Assembly (NCBI RefSeq): GCF_013031355.1
Contig: NZ_WPZO01000004.1
Location: forward strand, 346,463-410,462
Source: Ruegeria arenilitoris
GTDB lineage: Bacteria; Pseudomonadota; Alphaproteobacteria; Rhodobacterales; Rhodobacteraceae
Direction of reading: 5' to 3'
DNA: 64,000 bases
Part shown: in pieces, positions 1 through 10,485 of the stretch
Numbering within the stretch: the first letter of the stretch is position 1
How the letters are laid out: each line of letters begins with the position of its first letter
Made by a program: the position numbers and the translations under genes
The notes under the pieces: generated by a model
Told to the model about the DNA's origin: nothing
What the model saw: only the letters and a program-made list of their open reading frames with translations
Databases searched by the model: none

Positions 1-405
1 GACAAGTCGGGGCTGGAGTTGAACAAGGCCCGCCTGCGCATGGCGCGCATTCCCGACGGGGCGGTGCTGATCGACAACCCGGTCTCGGCCGCACCGGGGT
101 TCACCATTGAAAACGTGCATGTGATGGCCGGGGTGCCATCGGTGTTTCAGGCCATGGTTGCCAGTGTCCTGCCCGGCCTGACCGGGGGCAGCCCGCTATT
201 GTCGCAAACCCTGCGGGTGGATCGGGGCGAAGGCGATATCGCCGCCACGCTTTCGGCACTGGCCGATGATTTCACGGACCTGTCGATCGGGTGCTATCCG
301 TTCCAGATCAACGGTGTCTTTGGCGCCAATGTCGTGGTGCGCGGCACCGATGGTGCGCGTATCGATGCCGCTACCACCCGGCTTGCGAAAGAGCTTGATC
401 TGTGA
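1..405 (+). CDS. Molybdopterin-binding (MoaB/CinA N-terminal type) protein, 3' part
   Basis: The reading frame is open from the first base of the window and ends at a TGA at 403-405, so only the C-terminal 134 residues are present and the start lies upstream. The stretch reading ARIPDGAVLIDNPVSAAPGF followed by ENVHVMAGVPSVFQAM is typical of the MoaB/Mog-like fold of competence/damage-inducible CinA-type proteins, where a GVP loop follows the molybdopterin pocket. Stand-alone versions of about 240 residues are common in Rhodobacteraceae and their role is poorly defined (nucleotide or molybdopterin binding). It overlaps the next gene by four bases, implying translational coupling. Confidence 0.8.
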   Translation, partial: DKSGLELNKARLRMARIPDGAVLIDNPVSAAPGFTIENVHVMAGVPSVFQAMVASVLPGLTGGSPLLSQTLRVDRGEGDIAATLSALADDFTDLSIGCYPFQINGVFGANVVVRGTDGARIDAATTRLAKELDL

Positions 406-1112
406 GCGTCAACTGGGCCGACATCGTCGATGGCACATGGCCTGCTGCCGGGTACGAGCGGCTGGGGCCGTTTCAACTGCGGCAAGGGCAGGGTGGTGGA
501 TCTCGTGTATCCGCGGCCAATGCGCTGGGGTCGGCAAGCGAGGCTGATATCGACGCCGCTGAAGCCGCGATGCAGGCGATGGGGCAAAAGCGTATCTTCT
601 GCCTGCGCCCGGGGGATGAGGCGCTGGATGCGCAACTGGCCGCGCGTGGGTATCAGGTTCTGGACCCGGTCAACACCTATGCGTGCCCTGTCGGTCACCT
701 GACGGATATGCCGATCCCCCGTGTCACGGTGTTCCTCACGCCCGAGCCGCTGGCGATCATGCGTGAGATCTGGGCGAAAGGCGGCATCGGTCCTGCGCGG
801 GTGGCGGTGATGGAGCGCGCGAAAGGCCTAAAAACCGGCCTGTTGCTGCGCCACAACGATCAGCCCGCCGGGACCGGATTTGTTGCGATTCACGATGGGG
901 TCGCGATGGTGCACGCGCTGGAAATCCTGCCCGATCATCGCCGTCAGGGGCTGGGTGGTTGGGCCATGCGCGCCGCCGCCTTCTGGGCGCGGGACAACGG
1001 GGCAGAAACGCTCAGCGTGATCTGCACCAAGGCAAACGCGGGGGCCAACGGGCTTTATCGCGCGCTCGGGATGGAGATTGTCGGCGAATACCACTACCGT
1101 CAGCTTGTTTAA
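402..1112 (+). CDS. GNAT family N-acetyltransferase
   Basis: This 236-residue protein starts at a GTG overlapping the stop of the upstream gene (GTGA). The C-terminal half carries the GNAT fold: HALEILPDHRRQGLGGWAMR is the acetyl-CoA binding motif A (R/Q-x-x-G-x-G/A), followed by ICTKANAGANGLYRALGM, the usual motif B ending in the substrate-side helix. The N-terminal half is less conserved. GNAT proteins transfer an acetyl group from acetyl-CoA to an amine. The substrate here cannot be read from the sequence. It lies between a MoaB-like gene and an AhpD-like gene in an apparent operon reaching the OmpA-family gene at 2598. Confidence 0.85.
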   Translation: MSVNWADIVDGTWPAAGYERLGPFQLRQGQGGGSRVSAANALGSASEADIDAAEAAMQAMGQKRIFCLRPGDEALDAQLAARGYQVLDPVNTYACPVGHLTDMPIPRVTVFLTPEPLAIMREIWAKGGIGPARVAVMERAKGLKTGLLLRHNDQPAGTGFVAIHDGVAMVHALEILPDHRRQGLGGWAMRAAAFWARDNGAETLSVICTKANAGANGLYRALGMEIVGEYHYRQLV

Positions 1113-1126
1113 GGAGAAAGCCCGAC

Positions 1127-1699
1127 GTGACCGACCAAACCGCCCCCACCGCGCTGGACCTGCCGATGGTGAACCCGCTGCCGCCCGAGACGCAGAAATA
1201 CTTCGATATCTGCGTGGAGAAACTGGGCTTTGTGCCGAATGTGCTGCGGGCCTATGCCTTTGACATCGACAAGCTGAACGCCTTCACTGCGATGTATAAT
1301 GACCTAATGCTGGGCGACAGCGCCCTCAGCAAGCTGGAGCGTGAGATGATCGCGGTGGTCGTATCGGCGATCAACAAATGCTTCTACTGCCTCGTGGCTC
1401 ATGGCGCAGCGGTGCGGCAGTTGTCAGGTGACCCGCAGCTGGGCGAGATGCTGGTGATGAACTACCGCGTCGCGCCTTTGGACAAACGTCAGCGGGCGAT
1501 GCTGGACTTTGCTGCCAAGATGACCACCGCAAGCACAGAGATCGAGGAGCCCGACCGTCAGCGCTTGCGGGATGCAGGGTTCACGGATCGCGATATCTGG
1601 GACATCGCTAACGTGGCCGGCTTTTTCAACATGTCGAACCGCGTTGCCAGTGCTACGGCGATGGTTCCGAACGACCAATACCACGCGCAGGCCCGATGA
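1127..1699 (+). CDS. AhpD-like peroxidase-related protein (carboxymuconolactone decarboxylase family)
   Basis: The start is the GTG at 1127 because AAGGAG lies at 1111-1116, about 10 bases upstream. The 190-residue product contains NKCFYCLVAHGAAVR, the CxxC-x-x-x-H signature of AhpD-like alkylhydroperoxidases, in the right place in the helical bundle, after REMIAVVVSA. The family annotation is usually 'uncharacterised peroxidase-related enzyme'. Known AhpD uses the CxxC pair for peroxide reduction, and activity here is inferred. Its TGA overlaps the ATG of the OmpA-family gene by four bases. Confidence 0.85.
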   Translation: MTDQTAPTALDLPMVNPLPPETQKYFDICVEKLGFVPNVLRAYAFDIDKLNAFTAMYNDLMLGDSALSKLEREMIAVVVSAINKCFYCLVAHGAAVRQLSGDPQLGEMLVMNYRVAPLDKRQRAMLDFAAKMTTASTEIEEPDRQRLRDAGFTDRDIWDIANVAGFFNMSNRVASATAMVPNDQYHAQAR

Positions 1700-2598
1700 T
1701 CCGCTTTGCCTCACTGATCCTGTTGCTGCTGGCCGGGTCGGGTGTTGCGCAAGACCTGACGCTGCCCTCGGGCGCGCGCCAGATCAGCGACCGGATCAGC
1801 CCGCTGGACAGCTATGACTTGCCCACCGGCCCGTTTGCCGACGGAACCCTGCCCACGCGGCAGGTCGAGGGGCGGGTTGAGCGGATCACCTGGCGCCTGC
1901 AATCGGGCGCCAGCACAACGCTGCAACTGCTGGCGCCGCTGCGCGATCAGATTGTCGCGCAAGGCTATGACGTACTGTTCGAATGTGAGGCCCGCGCATG
2001 TGGCGGGTTCGATTTCCGGTTCGGAACCGAGGTTGTTCCGACCCCTGACATGTATGTGGCGATTCAGGATTACCGTTTTCTGTCCGCCACCCGCGGCGAC
2101 GATGTGCTGAGCCTGCTGGTCAGCCGCAACCCGCCCAGCGGTTACATTCAGCTGATCCGTGTCACTCCGACTGACGCAGAAGTCCCACCGCCCTTAGTGG
2201 TCGAGGAAACGGTCGGCCCGTCCGGGGGGCTGTTGGCCGCGTTGAAGCAGAACGGGCATGTGATTCTGGACGACCTGCATTTCCGCACCGGAGAAATTAC
2301 GCTGGGCGATGGTCCTTTTGCCTCGTTGGGCCTGATCGCGACCTTTTTGACAGACAATCCCGATACGCGGCTTGCACTGGTGGGTCACACGGACGACACC
2401 GGCGCGCTGGATGCCAATATTTCGGTCAGCACCGGTCGGGCGCAGGCGGTCCGCGCCCGCCTGATCGAAGCGCATGGCGTTGCCGCCGACCGGATCGAGG
2501 CGCGCGGTATTGGGTATCTGGCGCCGCTGACCTCGAACGCCACGCCCGAAGGCCGCGATCTGAACCGCCGGGTCGAAGCAGTTCTGCTAGTCAATTAA
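1696..2598 (+). CDS. OmpA-family outer membrane / periplasmic peptidoglycan-associated protein
   Basis: This 300-residue protein begins with a signal peptide (MIRFASLILLLLAGSGVAQ, cleavage near residue 19). The central 150 residues have no obvious domain. The last 110 residues form an OmpA/MotB C-terminal domain: LDDLHFRTGEITL, then ALVGHTDDTG and ISVSTGRAQAVRARL, ending with GRDLNRRVEAVLL. The Asp and Arg residues that hold diaminopimelate in this fold are present (HTD and NRRVE). It probably tethers the envelope to peptidoglycan. It is the last gene of the co-directional group that starts before the window. Confidence 0.9.
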   Translation: MIRFASLILLLLAGSGVAQDLTLPSGARQISDRISPLDSYDLPTGPFADGTLPTRQVEGRVERITWRLQSGASTTLQLLAPLRDQIVAQGYDVLFECEARACGGFDFRFGTEVVPTPDMYVAIQDYRFLSATRGDDVLSLLVSRNPPSGYIQLIRVTPTDAEVPPPLVVEETVGPSGGLLAALKQNGHVILDDLHFRTGEITLGDGPFASLGLIATFLTDNPDTRLALVGHTDDTGALDANISVSTGRAQAVRARLIEAHGVAADRIEARGIGYLAPLTSNATPEGRDLNRRVEAVLLVN

Positions 2599-2651
2599 CC
2601 CCGCTGACATAGGTCTGACAGGCAAGCCAACCAAAACCGAAAGGAGCCCAC

Positions 2652-3362
2652 ATGCCCGACCAGACACCAACGCCGCAGGCATTGATCATTGGCGCGGGGG
2701 CCGGTCTTTCGGCATCTTTCGCGCGGGCACTATCGCAGGGCGGCTACGCCGTGCATCTGGCCGCCCGCGACGTGTCGGATTTGGGGTTCTTGGCCGCCGA
2801 GACAGGAGCGACGCTGCATCAGCTGGATGGCACGGATGCTCAGGGCGTGGCAGCGCTGGTTGAGGGCCTGCCGGGTGAGCTGCGGGTTGCGTGCTATAAC
2901 CCCTCTGCCCGGCAACGCGGCCCGATCACCGATCTTGATCCGGAAACCGTCCGCAAGGCGGTTGAGGTGACCGCGCACGGGGCGTTCCTGCTGGGCCAGG
3001 CCGCCGCCCGGCGCATGTTGGATCAGCCGATGCGTGACAACCGGCGTGGCACGATCCTGTTCACCGGTGCCTCGGCCGGGGTCAAAGGGTTTCCACTGTC
3101 GGCGCCTTTTGCCATGGGCAAGTTCGCGCAACGGGGGCTGGCGCAATCCATGGCTCGTGAATTGCACCCTCGGGGCATCCATGTGGCCTGGATCAATATC
3201 GATGGCGGTATCCGCAATCCTGACCGGGTTGCGACAAACGACACGCCCGATTCGATGCTGGACCCGGATGCCATCGCGCGGGAATATATGCATCTGATCC
3301 ATCAGGACCGGTCCGCCTGGAGTAACGAACTGACCCTGCGCCCCTGGGTCGAACGGTTCTGA
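2652..3362 (+). CDS. SDR-fold oxidoreductase-like protein with Phe in place of the catalytic Tyr
   Basis: This 236-residue protein starts at ATG 2652, with AAAGGAG about 7 bases upstream. The N-terminal Rossmann segment reads IIGAGAGLSASFARAL, a looser version of the SDR TGxxxGxG motif. ILFTGASAG holds the usual catalytic Ser (S141). The expected Tyr-x-x-x-Lys is F153-A-M-G-K157, so the proton-donating tyrosine is missing while the lysine is kept. It may therefore be a non-classical dehydrogenase, an isomerase/hydrolase-like SDR or a binding protein. It has its own ribosome site and sits convergent to the LysR gene. Confidence 0.8.
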   Translation: MPDQTPTPQALIIGAGAGLSASFARALSQGGYAVHLAARDVSDLGFLAAETGATLHQLDGTDAQGVAALVEGLPGELRVACYNPSARQRGPITDLDPETVRKAVEVTAHGAFLLGQAAARRMLDQPMRDNRRGTILFTGASAGVKGFPLSAPFAMGKFAQRGLAQSMARELHPRGIHVAWINIDGGIRNPDRVATNDTPDSMLDPDAIAREYMHLIHQDRSAWSNELTLRPWVERF

Positions 3363-3368
3363 GCGGAC

Positions 3369-3395
3369 AAAAAAAGACCCGCACAGATGCGCGGG
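3369..3395 (-). terminator. Rho-independent terminator of the LysR gene
   Basis: On the minus strand the arms CCCGCGC and GTGCGGG (one G-U pair) close a 4-base loop and are followed by TCTTTTTTTG. It begins about 25 bases after the stop of the LysR gene at 3420. Confidence 0.8.
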
Positions 3396-3419
3396 CCATC
3401 GAGGTTCACCGGGGAGATA

Positions 3420-4325
3420 TTACCAGTCCATCGGGCCCTTTTCGTTGAAGGACTCGACAAGAAAATCAATGAATGCCCGCACCTTGGGCTGGGTAAAGCG
3501 GCCGGGCGGGTAGACGGCGTAGATACCCTGCACCTCATCGGGCAGCGACGGCATCGCATCCAGAACTGCACCGGATTTCAGCGCGTCCGCGTACAAGTAG
3601 CTGGGAAGATACGCGATCCCCAACCCCGAGATGGCCGCATTCAACAACGACTGGCCGTCATTCACGCTCAGCCAGCCAGCGGTGCGGACCTGCCGCTTTT
3701 CGCCCGAAGGGGCGGTCAGCTTCCAGACGTTGCCCGAGGATTGGCTGGAGTAGTGCAGCAGCTTGTGTTCGTTCAGGTCGTCGATCTTCTGCGGCCGCCC
3801 GAATTTCTCGATATAGCTGGGCGCAGCGACCATGCGTTTCACGGTTTCGGTCAGCTTGCGGGCGCGCAGGGTGCTGTCTTCCAGCTCACCAATGCGCACG
3901 GCGACGTCGAAGCCTTCCGAGATCAGCTCAACATAGCGGTTGTTCAGCACCATGTTGACGGTGATGTCGGGATAGGCGGCCAGAAACTCGGACAGAACCG
4001 GCGACAAGTGATTCACGCCGAAATCCGTTGCCACGCTTATCCGCAGCAGACCCGAAGGGGCGGACTGCATTGATGTAACCAGCGCATCCGCCTCGCCCGC
4101 GTCATTCAGAACGCGGCGGGCGCGGTCGTAATAGGCCAGCCCGATCTCGGTAGGGGAAACGCGGCGTGTCGTGCGGTTCAGCAGCCGTGCGCCCAAGCGG
4201 GCCTCTAGGCTGGATACGTGCTTTGACACGGCCGATTTGGAGATGCCCATCTTCTTGGCCGCATCGGTGAATCCACCCTGGTCCACCACATTGGCAAAGG
4301 CTTCCATTTCGGTAAGTCGATCCAT
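3420..4325 (-). CDS. LysR-family transcriptional regulator
   Basis: This is a 301-residue regulator from ATG 4325. Further upstream start codons in the same frame would add 23 residues that do not look like the family. The N-terminal winged helix is clear: MEAFANVVDQGGFTDAAKKMGISKSAVSKHVSSLEARLGARLL. The remainder is the two-lobed LysR effector domain (LRISVATDFGVNHLSPVLSEF, GLGIAYLPSYL), closest in style to the CrgA/DsdC-like group that acts on divergent genes. A 228-bp spacer separates it from the divergently transcribed DUF4399 gene and holds an inverted repeat at 4442-4459. The effector is unknown. Confidence 0.92.
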   Translation of the reverse strand: MDRLTEMEAFANVVDQGGFTDAAKKMGISKSAVSKHVSSLEARLGARLLNRTTRRVSPTEIGLAYYDRARRVLNDAGEADALVTSMQSAPSGLLRISVATDFGVNHLSPVLSEFLAAYPDITVNMVLNNRYVELISEGFDVAVRIGELEDSTLRARKLTETVKRMVAAPSYIEKFGRPQKIDDLNEHKLLHYSSQSSGNVWKLTAPSGEKRQVRTAGWLSVNDGQSLLNAAISGLGIAYLPSYLYADALKSGAVLDAMPSLPDEVQGIYAVYPPGRFTQPKVRAFIDFLVESFNEKGPMDW

Positions 4326-4441
4326 TCTCGTTCCCCGGGTGCATAGTCTTTGCCTGACATTCGCCTTCAATCTGGGCGGAAACAGGGCAGACATGGGATA
4401 ATATCAGGGATTTAAATCAGATCGTTTGCAGATGGGAAACG

Positions 4442-4459
4442 CGGAAACAATGGTTTCCG
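4442..4459. promoter_or_regulatory. Inverted repeat in the LysR / DUF4399 divergent spacer
   Basis: Seven-base arms CGGAAAC and GTTTCCG are separated by AATG. The repeat lies in the spacer between the LysR gene and the DUF4399 gene, where a LysR-type operator is expected. Assignment to this regulator is inference. Confidence 0.45.
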
Positions 4460-4553
4460 GAGTCACCACAGAGCTTGAAAGGCAGGGGATTTCGGCGTTT
4501 GTGCCCGACTGTGTTAAGGTGAGCATGGCAAATTTGTGACCACGGAGGAGATC

Positions 4554-4994
4554 ATGAAAGCCTTGCTTGCCCTAGCTGCCCTGTGCCTGTCCGCAACCCT
4601 TGCGCTGGCCGGAGGGGAAACCGCATCCAATCCTGACGCGAAAGTTTATTTCGTGAACCTGGCCGATGGGGACACCGTGCAATCCCCGGTTACCGTGGTC
4701 TTTGGCCTCAGCGGCATGGGGGTGGCCCCTGCCGGGACTGAAAAGGAAAACACTGGCCATCATCACCTGTTAATCGACCGCCCACCGCTGGGTGAGGGCG
4801 AGGACGGTGCGGATGAGCTGGCCTATGGCCTGCCCGCAGACGACAACCACCTGCATTTCGGCGGCGGCCAGACCGAAGTGACGCTGGACCTGGCCCCCGG
4901 CGAGCACACGCTGCAACTGGTGCTGGGCGACGCAGGCCATGTGCCGCATTCCACTCCGATTGTGTCCGAGGTGATCACGGTTACGGTGGAATAA
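4554..4994 (+). CDS. Secreted DUF4399 protein
   Basis: The start is ATG 4554, preceded by GGAGGAG at 4544-4550; an in-frame ATG 18 bases earlier has no ribosome site. The 146-residue product has a signal peptide (MKALLALAALCLSATLALAGG) followed by a small beta-rich domain with PVTVVFGLSGMGVAPAG, HHHLLID and GLPADDNHLHFGGGQTE, the hallmarks of DUF4399. The conserved histidines (HHH near 70, HLHF near 101) suggest metal or ligand binding, but no function is established for the family. It faces the LysR gene across a spacer holding an inverted repeat, so it is a candidate target of that regulator. Confidence 0.85.
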   Translation: MKALLALAALCLSATLALAGGETASNPDAKVYFVNLADGDTVQSPVTVVFGLSGMGVAPAGTEKENTGHHHLLIDRPPLGEGEDGADELAYGLPADDNHLHFGGGQTEVTLDLAPGEHTLQLVLGDAGHVPHSTPIVSEVITVTVE

Positions 4995-5001
4995 GGTGCC
5001 T

Positions 5002-6285
5002 TTAGGCTGATGTTGTGTTCTGCGCCGCGTCACCTTTAGGCGGCGCACCCACGAAGGACAGAATCGCAACGATTGCCAGCAGACTGCCGATTGAGATCGC
5101 TACAATCGCCCACAAGACCGCACCATGATGTGCAATGGCGGCCAACAGCATCGATACCGCGATAATCGCCAGCCGTCCGAGTGTTTTTGAAACCGCTTGC
5201 GCGGCAATCCTTTGCTCTTTCGGGGCGATGTCCATGAAGTACAGCGTCCGTGCGCTGCCCAGCCCCGTGACCGCGACGGTCGCCACGAACAGGGATACCG
5301 CGTGCAGGTGCACCGTATGATCCAGCCCCTGACTGTGCAGTGCGATCAGGCAAATGCCGGAAACGGCGATCATCGCCGCTCCGGCGATCATGACCGAACG
5401 GTTGGAATAGCCTGACAGAGCACGCCAAAGCGGCGCAGCCACCATCAGGGCGGCCGCTGATGACACGACCAGCGCCGTCAGCCCCTGCTCGGAACTGTGA
5501 TGCGCCTCAGCCGCGATCAGGGCGAAGAACGGCACCGACAATCCTGCCAAGACAAAGGAAAGCCGGACAAACATATACTTTCGAAACCATGGCTCGACCA
5601 ATAAACGCGCCGCACCTCGCCAGAAGGCGCGCATCGACTCAATGCGCGTCTCTTTGGTTGCCTGCTGCGCTTTACCCGGGTGCTCTTGCAACGCCATCAC
5701 CAGTGCCGCCGACACGGCAAAGCACAGCGCACCGAACCCGACCACCATACTGTGGCGCGTCAGGGCCGGAGCTTCCTGAAAGATCTGATGCAGCACCAGA
5801 ACAGCCGCTATCGTAGCCGCACCGCCGATGGCCTTTTGCGAATAGCTCACACGCATCCGGTCGCGGGACGGAAGATTGTCACCCACAAACTCGATGATCA
5901 GCAGGCTTTTGACCTCTTCCAGAAACCCGATCAGGAAAATCCCAACGACGAACGCCCCGATCACGACGGTCCGGTCGCTATGGGTCACGGCCAGTACAAC
6001 GGCCGCGAAACACAGCCCGACCACGATATCGATCCGGGCAATGGCGGCTTTCTTCTGCGCCAACCGCCCGATTGGTCCCGCAGCGCAGATATCGGCCAAG
6101 GTTCCGGCTGTATGGCGGATCGCCACCAGCGCAGCGGCCAAAAAGATTGGTAAATCCATCGACACTGCCAGAAACGTCAGCACGACCGAGGGGCTGGCCA
6201 TGGACCACGCCATGACAGAAAAAGCCCCCTGTCCCGCCAAAAGCGGAACATTTCGGGATGGGGGCTGGAGCGTCTTGTGGGTCAT
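5002..6285 (-). CDS. MFS transporter
   Basis: This 427-residue membrane protein has about twelve hydrophobic segments in two halves separated by a basic cytosolic loop near residues 200-225 (EHPGKAQQATKETRIESMRAFWRGAARLL). The intramembrane arginines and the overall length fit the major facilitator superfamily. The substrate is not evident, and no operon partner is obvious: it is convergent with the DUF4399 gene and separated by about 90 bp from the FadH-type gene, which runs in the same direction upstream of it. Confidence 0.85.
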   Translation of the reverse strand: MTHKTLQPPSRNVPLLAGQGAFSVMAWSMASPSVVLTFLAVSMDLPIFLAAALVAIRHTAGTLADICAAGPIGRLAQKKAAIARIDIVVGLCFAAVVLAVTHSDRTVVIGAFVVGIFLIGFLEEVKSLLIIEFVGDNLPSRDRMRVSYSQKAIGGAATIAAVLVLHQIFQEAPALTRHSMVVGFGALCFAVSAALVMALQEHPGKAQQATKETRIESMRAFWRGAARLLVEPWFRKYMFVRLSFVLAGLSVPFFALIAAEAHHSSEQGLTALVVSSAAALMVAAPLWRALSGYSNRSVMIAGAAMIAVSGICLIALHSQGLDHTVHLHAVSLFVATVAVTGLGSARTLYFMDIAPKEQRIAAQAVSKTLGRLAIIAVSMLLAAIAHHGAVLWAIVAISIGSLLAIVAILSFVGAPPKGDAAQNTTSA

Positions 6286-6371
6286 TCTCTCGCGCGGTTT
6301 CTCCGGAACGGAAGACTACCGCGCGAGTTCACGATATGTCGGCGCGCAACGCAAGGCGCAGGGCGGTGTGA

Positions 6372-8465
<2,094 letters not shown>

Positions 8466-8536
8466 CTAACGTCACACCCTTTGCTGTTCCTGAACCGCTT
8501 GATACAGAGTTGCCAGAGCAATGTACGAGGCCGCGC

Positions 8537-9022
8537 ATGACCCCCGAAGAAATCGCCAAACTGCCCTATCGCCCCTGCGTCGGTCTGATGCTGATGAACG
8601 CCGACGGCAAGATTTTCGTCGGCCAGCGCAATGACCGCCACAAGGATGCCTGGCAGATGCCCCAAGGCGGCGTGGACAAGGGCGAAGACCCCCGCGATGC
8701 GGCGCTGCGCGAGCTGTGGGAAGAAACCGGCGTAACCGCCGATCTGGTTGAGGTCGTAGCCGAGACCGAAGGGTGGCTGCCCTATGATCTGCCGCATGAC
8801 ATCGTGCCAAACATCTGGAAAGGCCGCTATCGCGGGCAGGAGCAGAAATGGTTCCTGCTGCGCTTCACCGGCCGCGACGATCAGATCAATATCGAAACCG
8901 ACCATCCGGAATTCACCCGCTGGAAATGGCAGGACCCCGGCAAATTGATCGATGAGATCGTGCCCTTCAAACGCGAAGTGTACGCGCAGGTGGTTGCGGC
9001 GTTTGACAGCTATCTGAGTTAA
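8537..9022 (+). CDS. rppH: RNA pyrophosphohydrolase (Nudix)
   Basis: The 161-residue protein starts at ATG 8537; a longer in-frame start would add nine residues not seen in the family. It opens with [23 protein letters not shown] and carries a complete Nudix box, GX5EX7REUXEEXGU, read as [20 protein letters not shown] followed by TGV. The tryptophan- and lysine-rich C-terminal half ([21 protein letters not shown]) is typical of RppH. The enzyme removes pyrophosphate from 5'-triphosphorylated RNA and so triggers 5'-end-dependent mRNA decay. It is a single gene divergent from fadH. Confidence 0.93.
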   Translation: MTPEEIAKLPYRPCVGLMLMNADGKIFVGQRNDRHKDAWQMPQGGVDKGEDPRDAALRELWEETGVTADLVEVVAETEGWLPYDLPHDIVPNIWKGRYRGQEQKWFLLRFTGRDDQINIETDHPEFTRWKWQDPGKLIDEIVPFKREVYAQVVAAFDSYLS

Positions 9023-9111
9023 GGGCACCACCACACCCCGCTGTTCACCCCGCGACAACTTGCTGTGAGGGGGCGTGGTTCCGGTTCTGGCACCCCTCTA
9101 GCTTGGTGGGC

Positions 9112-10485
9112 ATGAAGGACAGCGCCCACATCCACTCCGCCATCGTTCCTGCCGGTCGCACATTCCAAGGCAAAGACCAACGTGCGCCGTTGCGTGGCGG
9201 GCTGCAAAGCTGCGGTGAATACGGTGCGGGCCAGACAGCGGGACGGTTTTATCCCATCGCTTGCGTCGCGCTTGAGGTCACGCAGCGCTGCAATCTGGAC
9301 TGTACGCTGTGCTATCTCTCGGACCGAGCCGAGATGACTTATGATCCGCCGCTCTCTGTGCTGTTCGCACGGTTGGCAACGATCCGCAGCCATTACGGCA
9401 CCGGGGTCTCGGTACAACTGACCGGAGGTGACCCGACCCTGCGCAAGGTTGCGGATCTTGAGGCGCTGTGCCGCGAAATCCGTCGTTTGGGGATGCGATC
9501 CTGCCTGATGACAAACGGTATCCGCGCCAGCCGGGCGATGCTGACACGGCTGGCAGCGGCGGGGCTGGACGATGTGGCCTTTCACGTGGACATGACGCAG
9601 GAGCGCAAAGGCTTCCGCAGCGAGGTTGAACTGAACACCGTGCGCCGCGCCTATATCCGCAGGGCGCGGGGGTTGGGGCTGCGCATTCTGTTTAACACCA
9701 CCGTTTTTGGCGGCAACTTCGAGGACCTCCCGGCGCTGGCACGGTTCCTGCGGGATTGCCCCGAGGTCGCCTTTGTCTCGTTCCAGATGCAGGCTGATAC
9801 TGGGCGCGGCGTCCTGCGCGCGCGGCCCGATGCGATCGCGCAGGACAGCGTCGCGCGCGCGATCGAGGCGGGGTATGAGACGCCGCTGCATTTCGACACG
9901 GCGGTGGTGGGGCATTCCAAATGCAACCGCTATGCCAGTGTCGTCAACGCCGGAGGACGTTCGGTGTCGCTGCTGTCGAACCGGCGTCTGGTGCATCGGG
10001 TAATTGCGGCACTTGAGGGCGCGGATGACAGACAGGATGCCCATATCCGTATTCGCCCCAACCTTTGGCGTGCGATCCGACGTCATCCGTTGTTGACACT
10101 GCGCGTTTTTGGGCATCTGGCCGTTCGCGTGGCGCGTCTGGGGACGGGCTTGCTGCGCGGGCCGGTGCGACGGCAGGTGGTGTTCATCCACAACTTCATG
10201 GCCGCCGACGCGTTGGAGGACGACCGCTGCGCCTCGTGCGTGTTCATGGTGGTGACGGCGAACGGTCCCCTGTCGATGTGCGTGCACAACGCGCAGCGCG
10301 ATCAGCATCTGGCCAGTCCGGATCGGATCGACGGGCCCACCGGCCCAAGATGGTGGAATGCGGCGGTGCCCCGTTTGTCTGCGTGCTCGGACTTGCCTGA
10401 CTTGAACGACCCCACACTGGCACCGCTCAAACGGTTGAAGGGGCAGATGCGGGCCGCGCGCCTGACCCGGAAGGACGCCTCATGA
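9112..10485 (+). CDS. Radical SAM protein with extra C-terminal cysteines
   Basis: I place the start at ATG 9112; TTG 9103 and GTG 9106 are in frame and no strong ribosome site decides between them. The radical SAM cluster motif is CNLDCTLC (C-x3-C-x2-C), preceded by ALEVTQR and followed by VSVQLTGGDPTLR and SCLMTNGIRASRAML, the SAM-binding part of the half barrel. The last third contains further cysteines (SKCNRYA, DDRCASCVFM, SMCVHN) that could bind a second cluster. It is about 457 residues long. The GGDPT-R loop recalls radical SAM enzymes acting on lipids such as tetraether synthase, but that is only a resemblance. The stop overlaps the DUF547 lipoprotein gene by four bases. Confidence 0.85.
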   Translation: MKDSAHIHSAIVPAGRTFQGKDQRAPLRGGLQSCGEYGAGQTAGRFYPIACVALEVTQRCNLDCTLCYLSDRAEMTYDPPLSVLFARLATIRSHYGTGVSVQLTGGDPTLRKVADLEALCREIRRLGMRSCLMTNGIRASRAMLTRLAAAGLDDVAFHVDMTQERKGFRSEVELNTVRRAYIRRARGLGLRILFNTTVFGGNFEDLPALARFLRDCPEVAFVSFQMQADTGRGVLRARPDAIAQDSVARAIEAGYETPLHFDTAVVGHSKCNRYASVVNAGGRSVSLLSNRRLVHRVIAALEGADDRQDAHIRIRPNLWRAIRRHPLLTLRVFGHLAVRVARLGTGLLRGPVRRQVVFIHNFMAADALEDDRCASCVFMVVTANGPLSMCVHNAQRDQHLASPDRIDGPTGPRWWNAAVPRLSACSDLPDLNDPTLAPLKRLKGQMRAARLTRKDAS

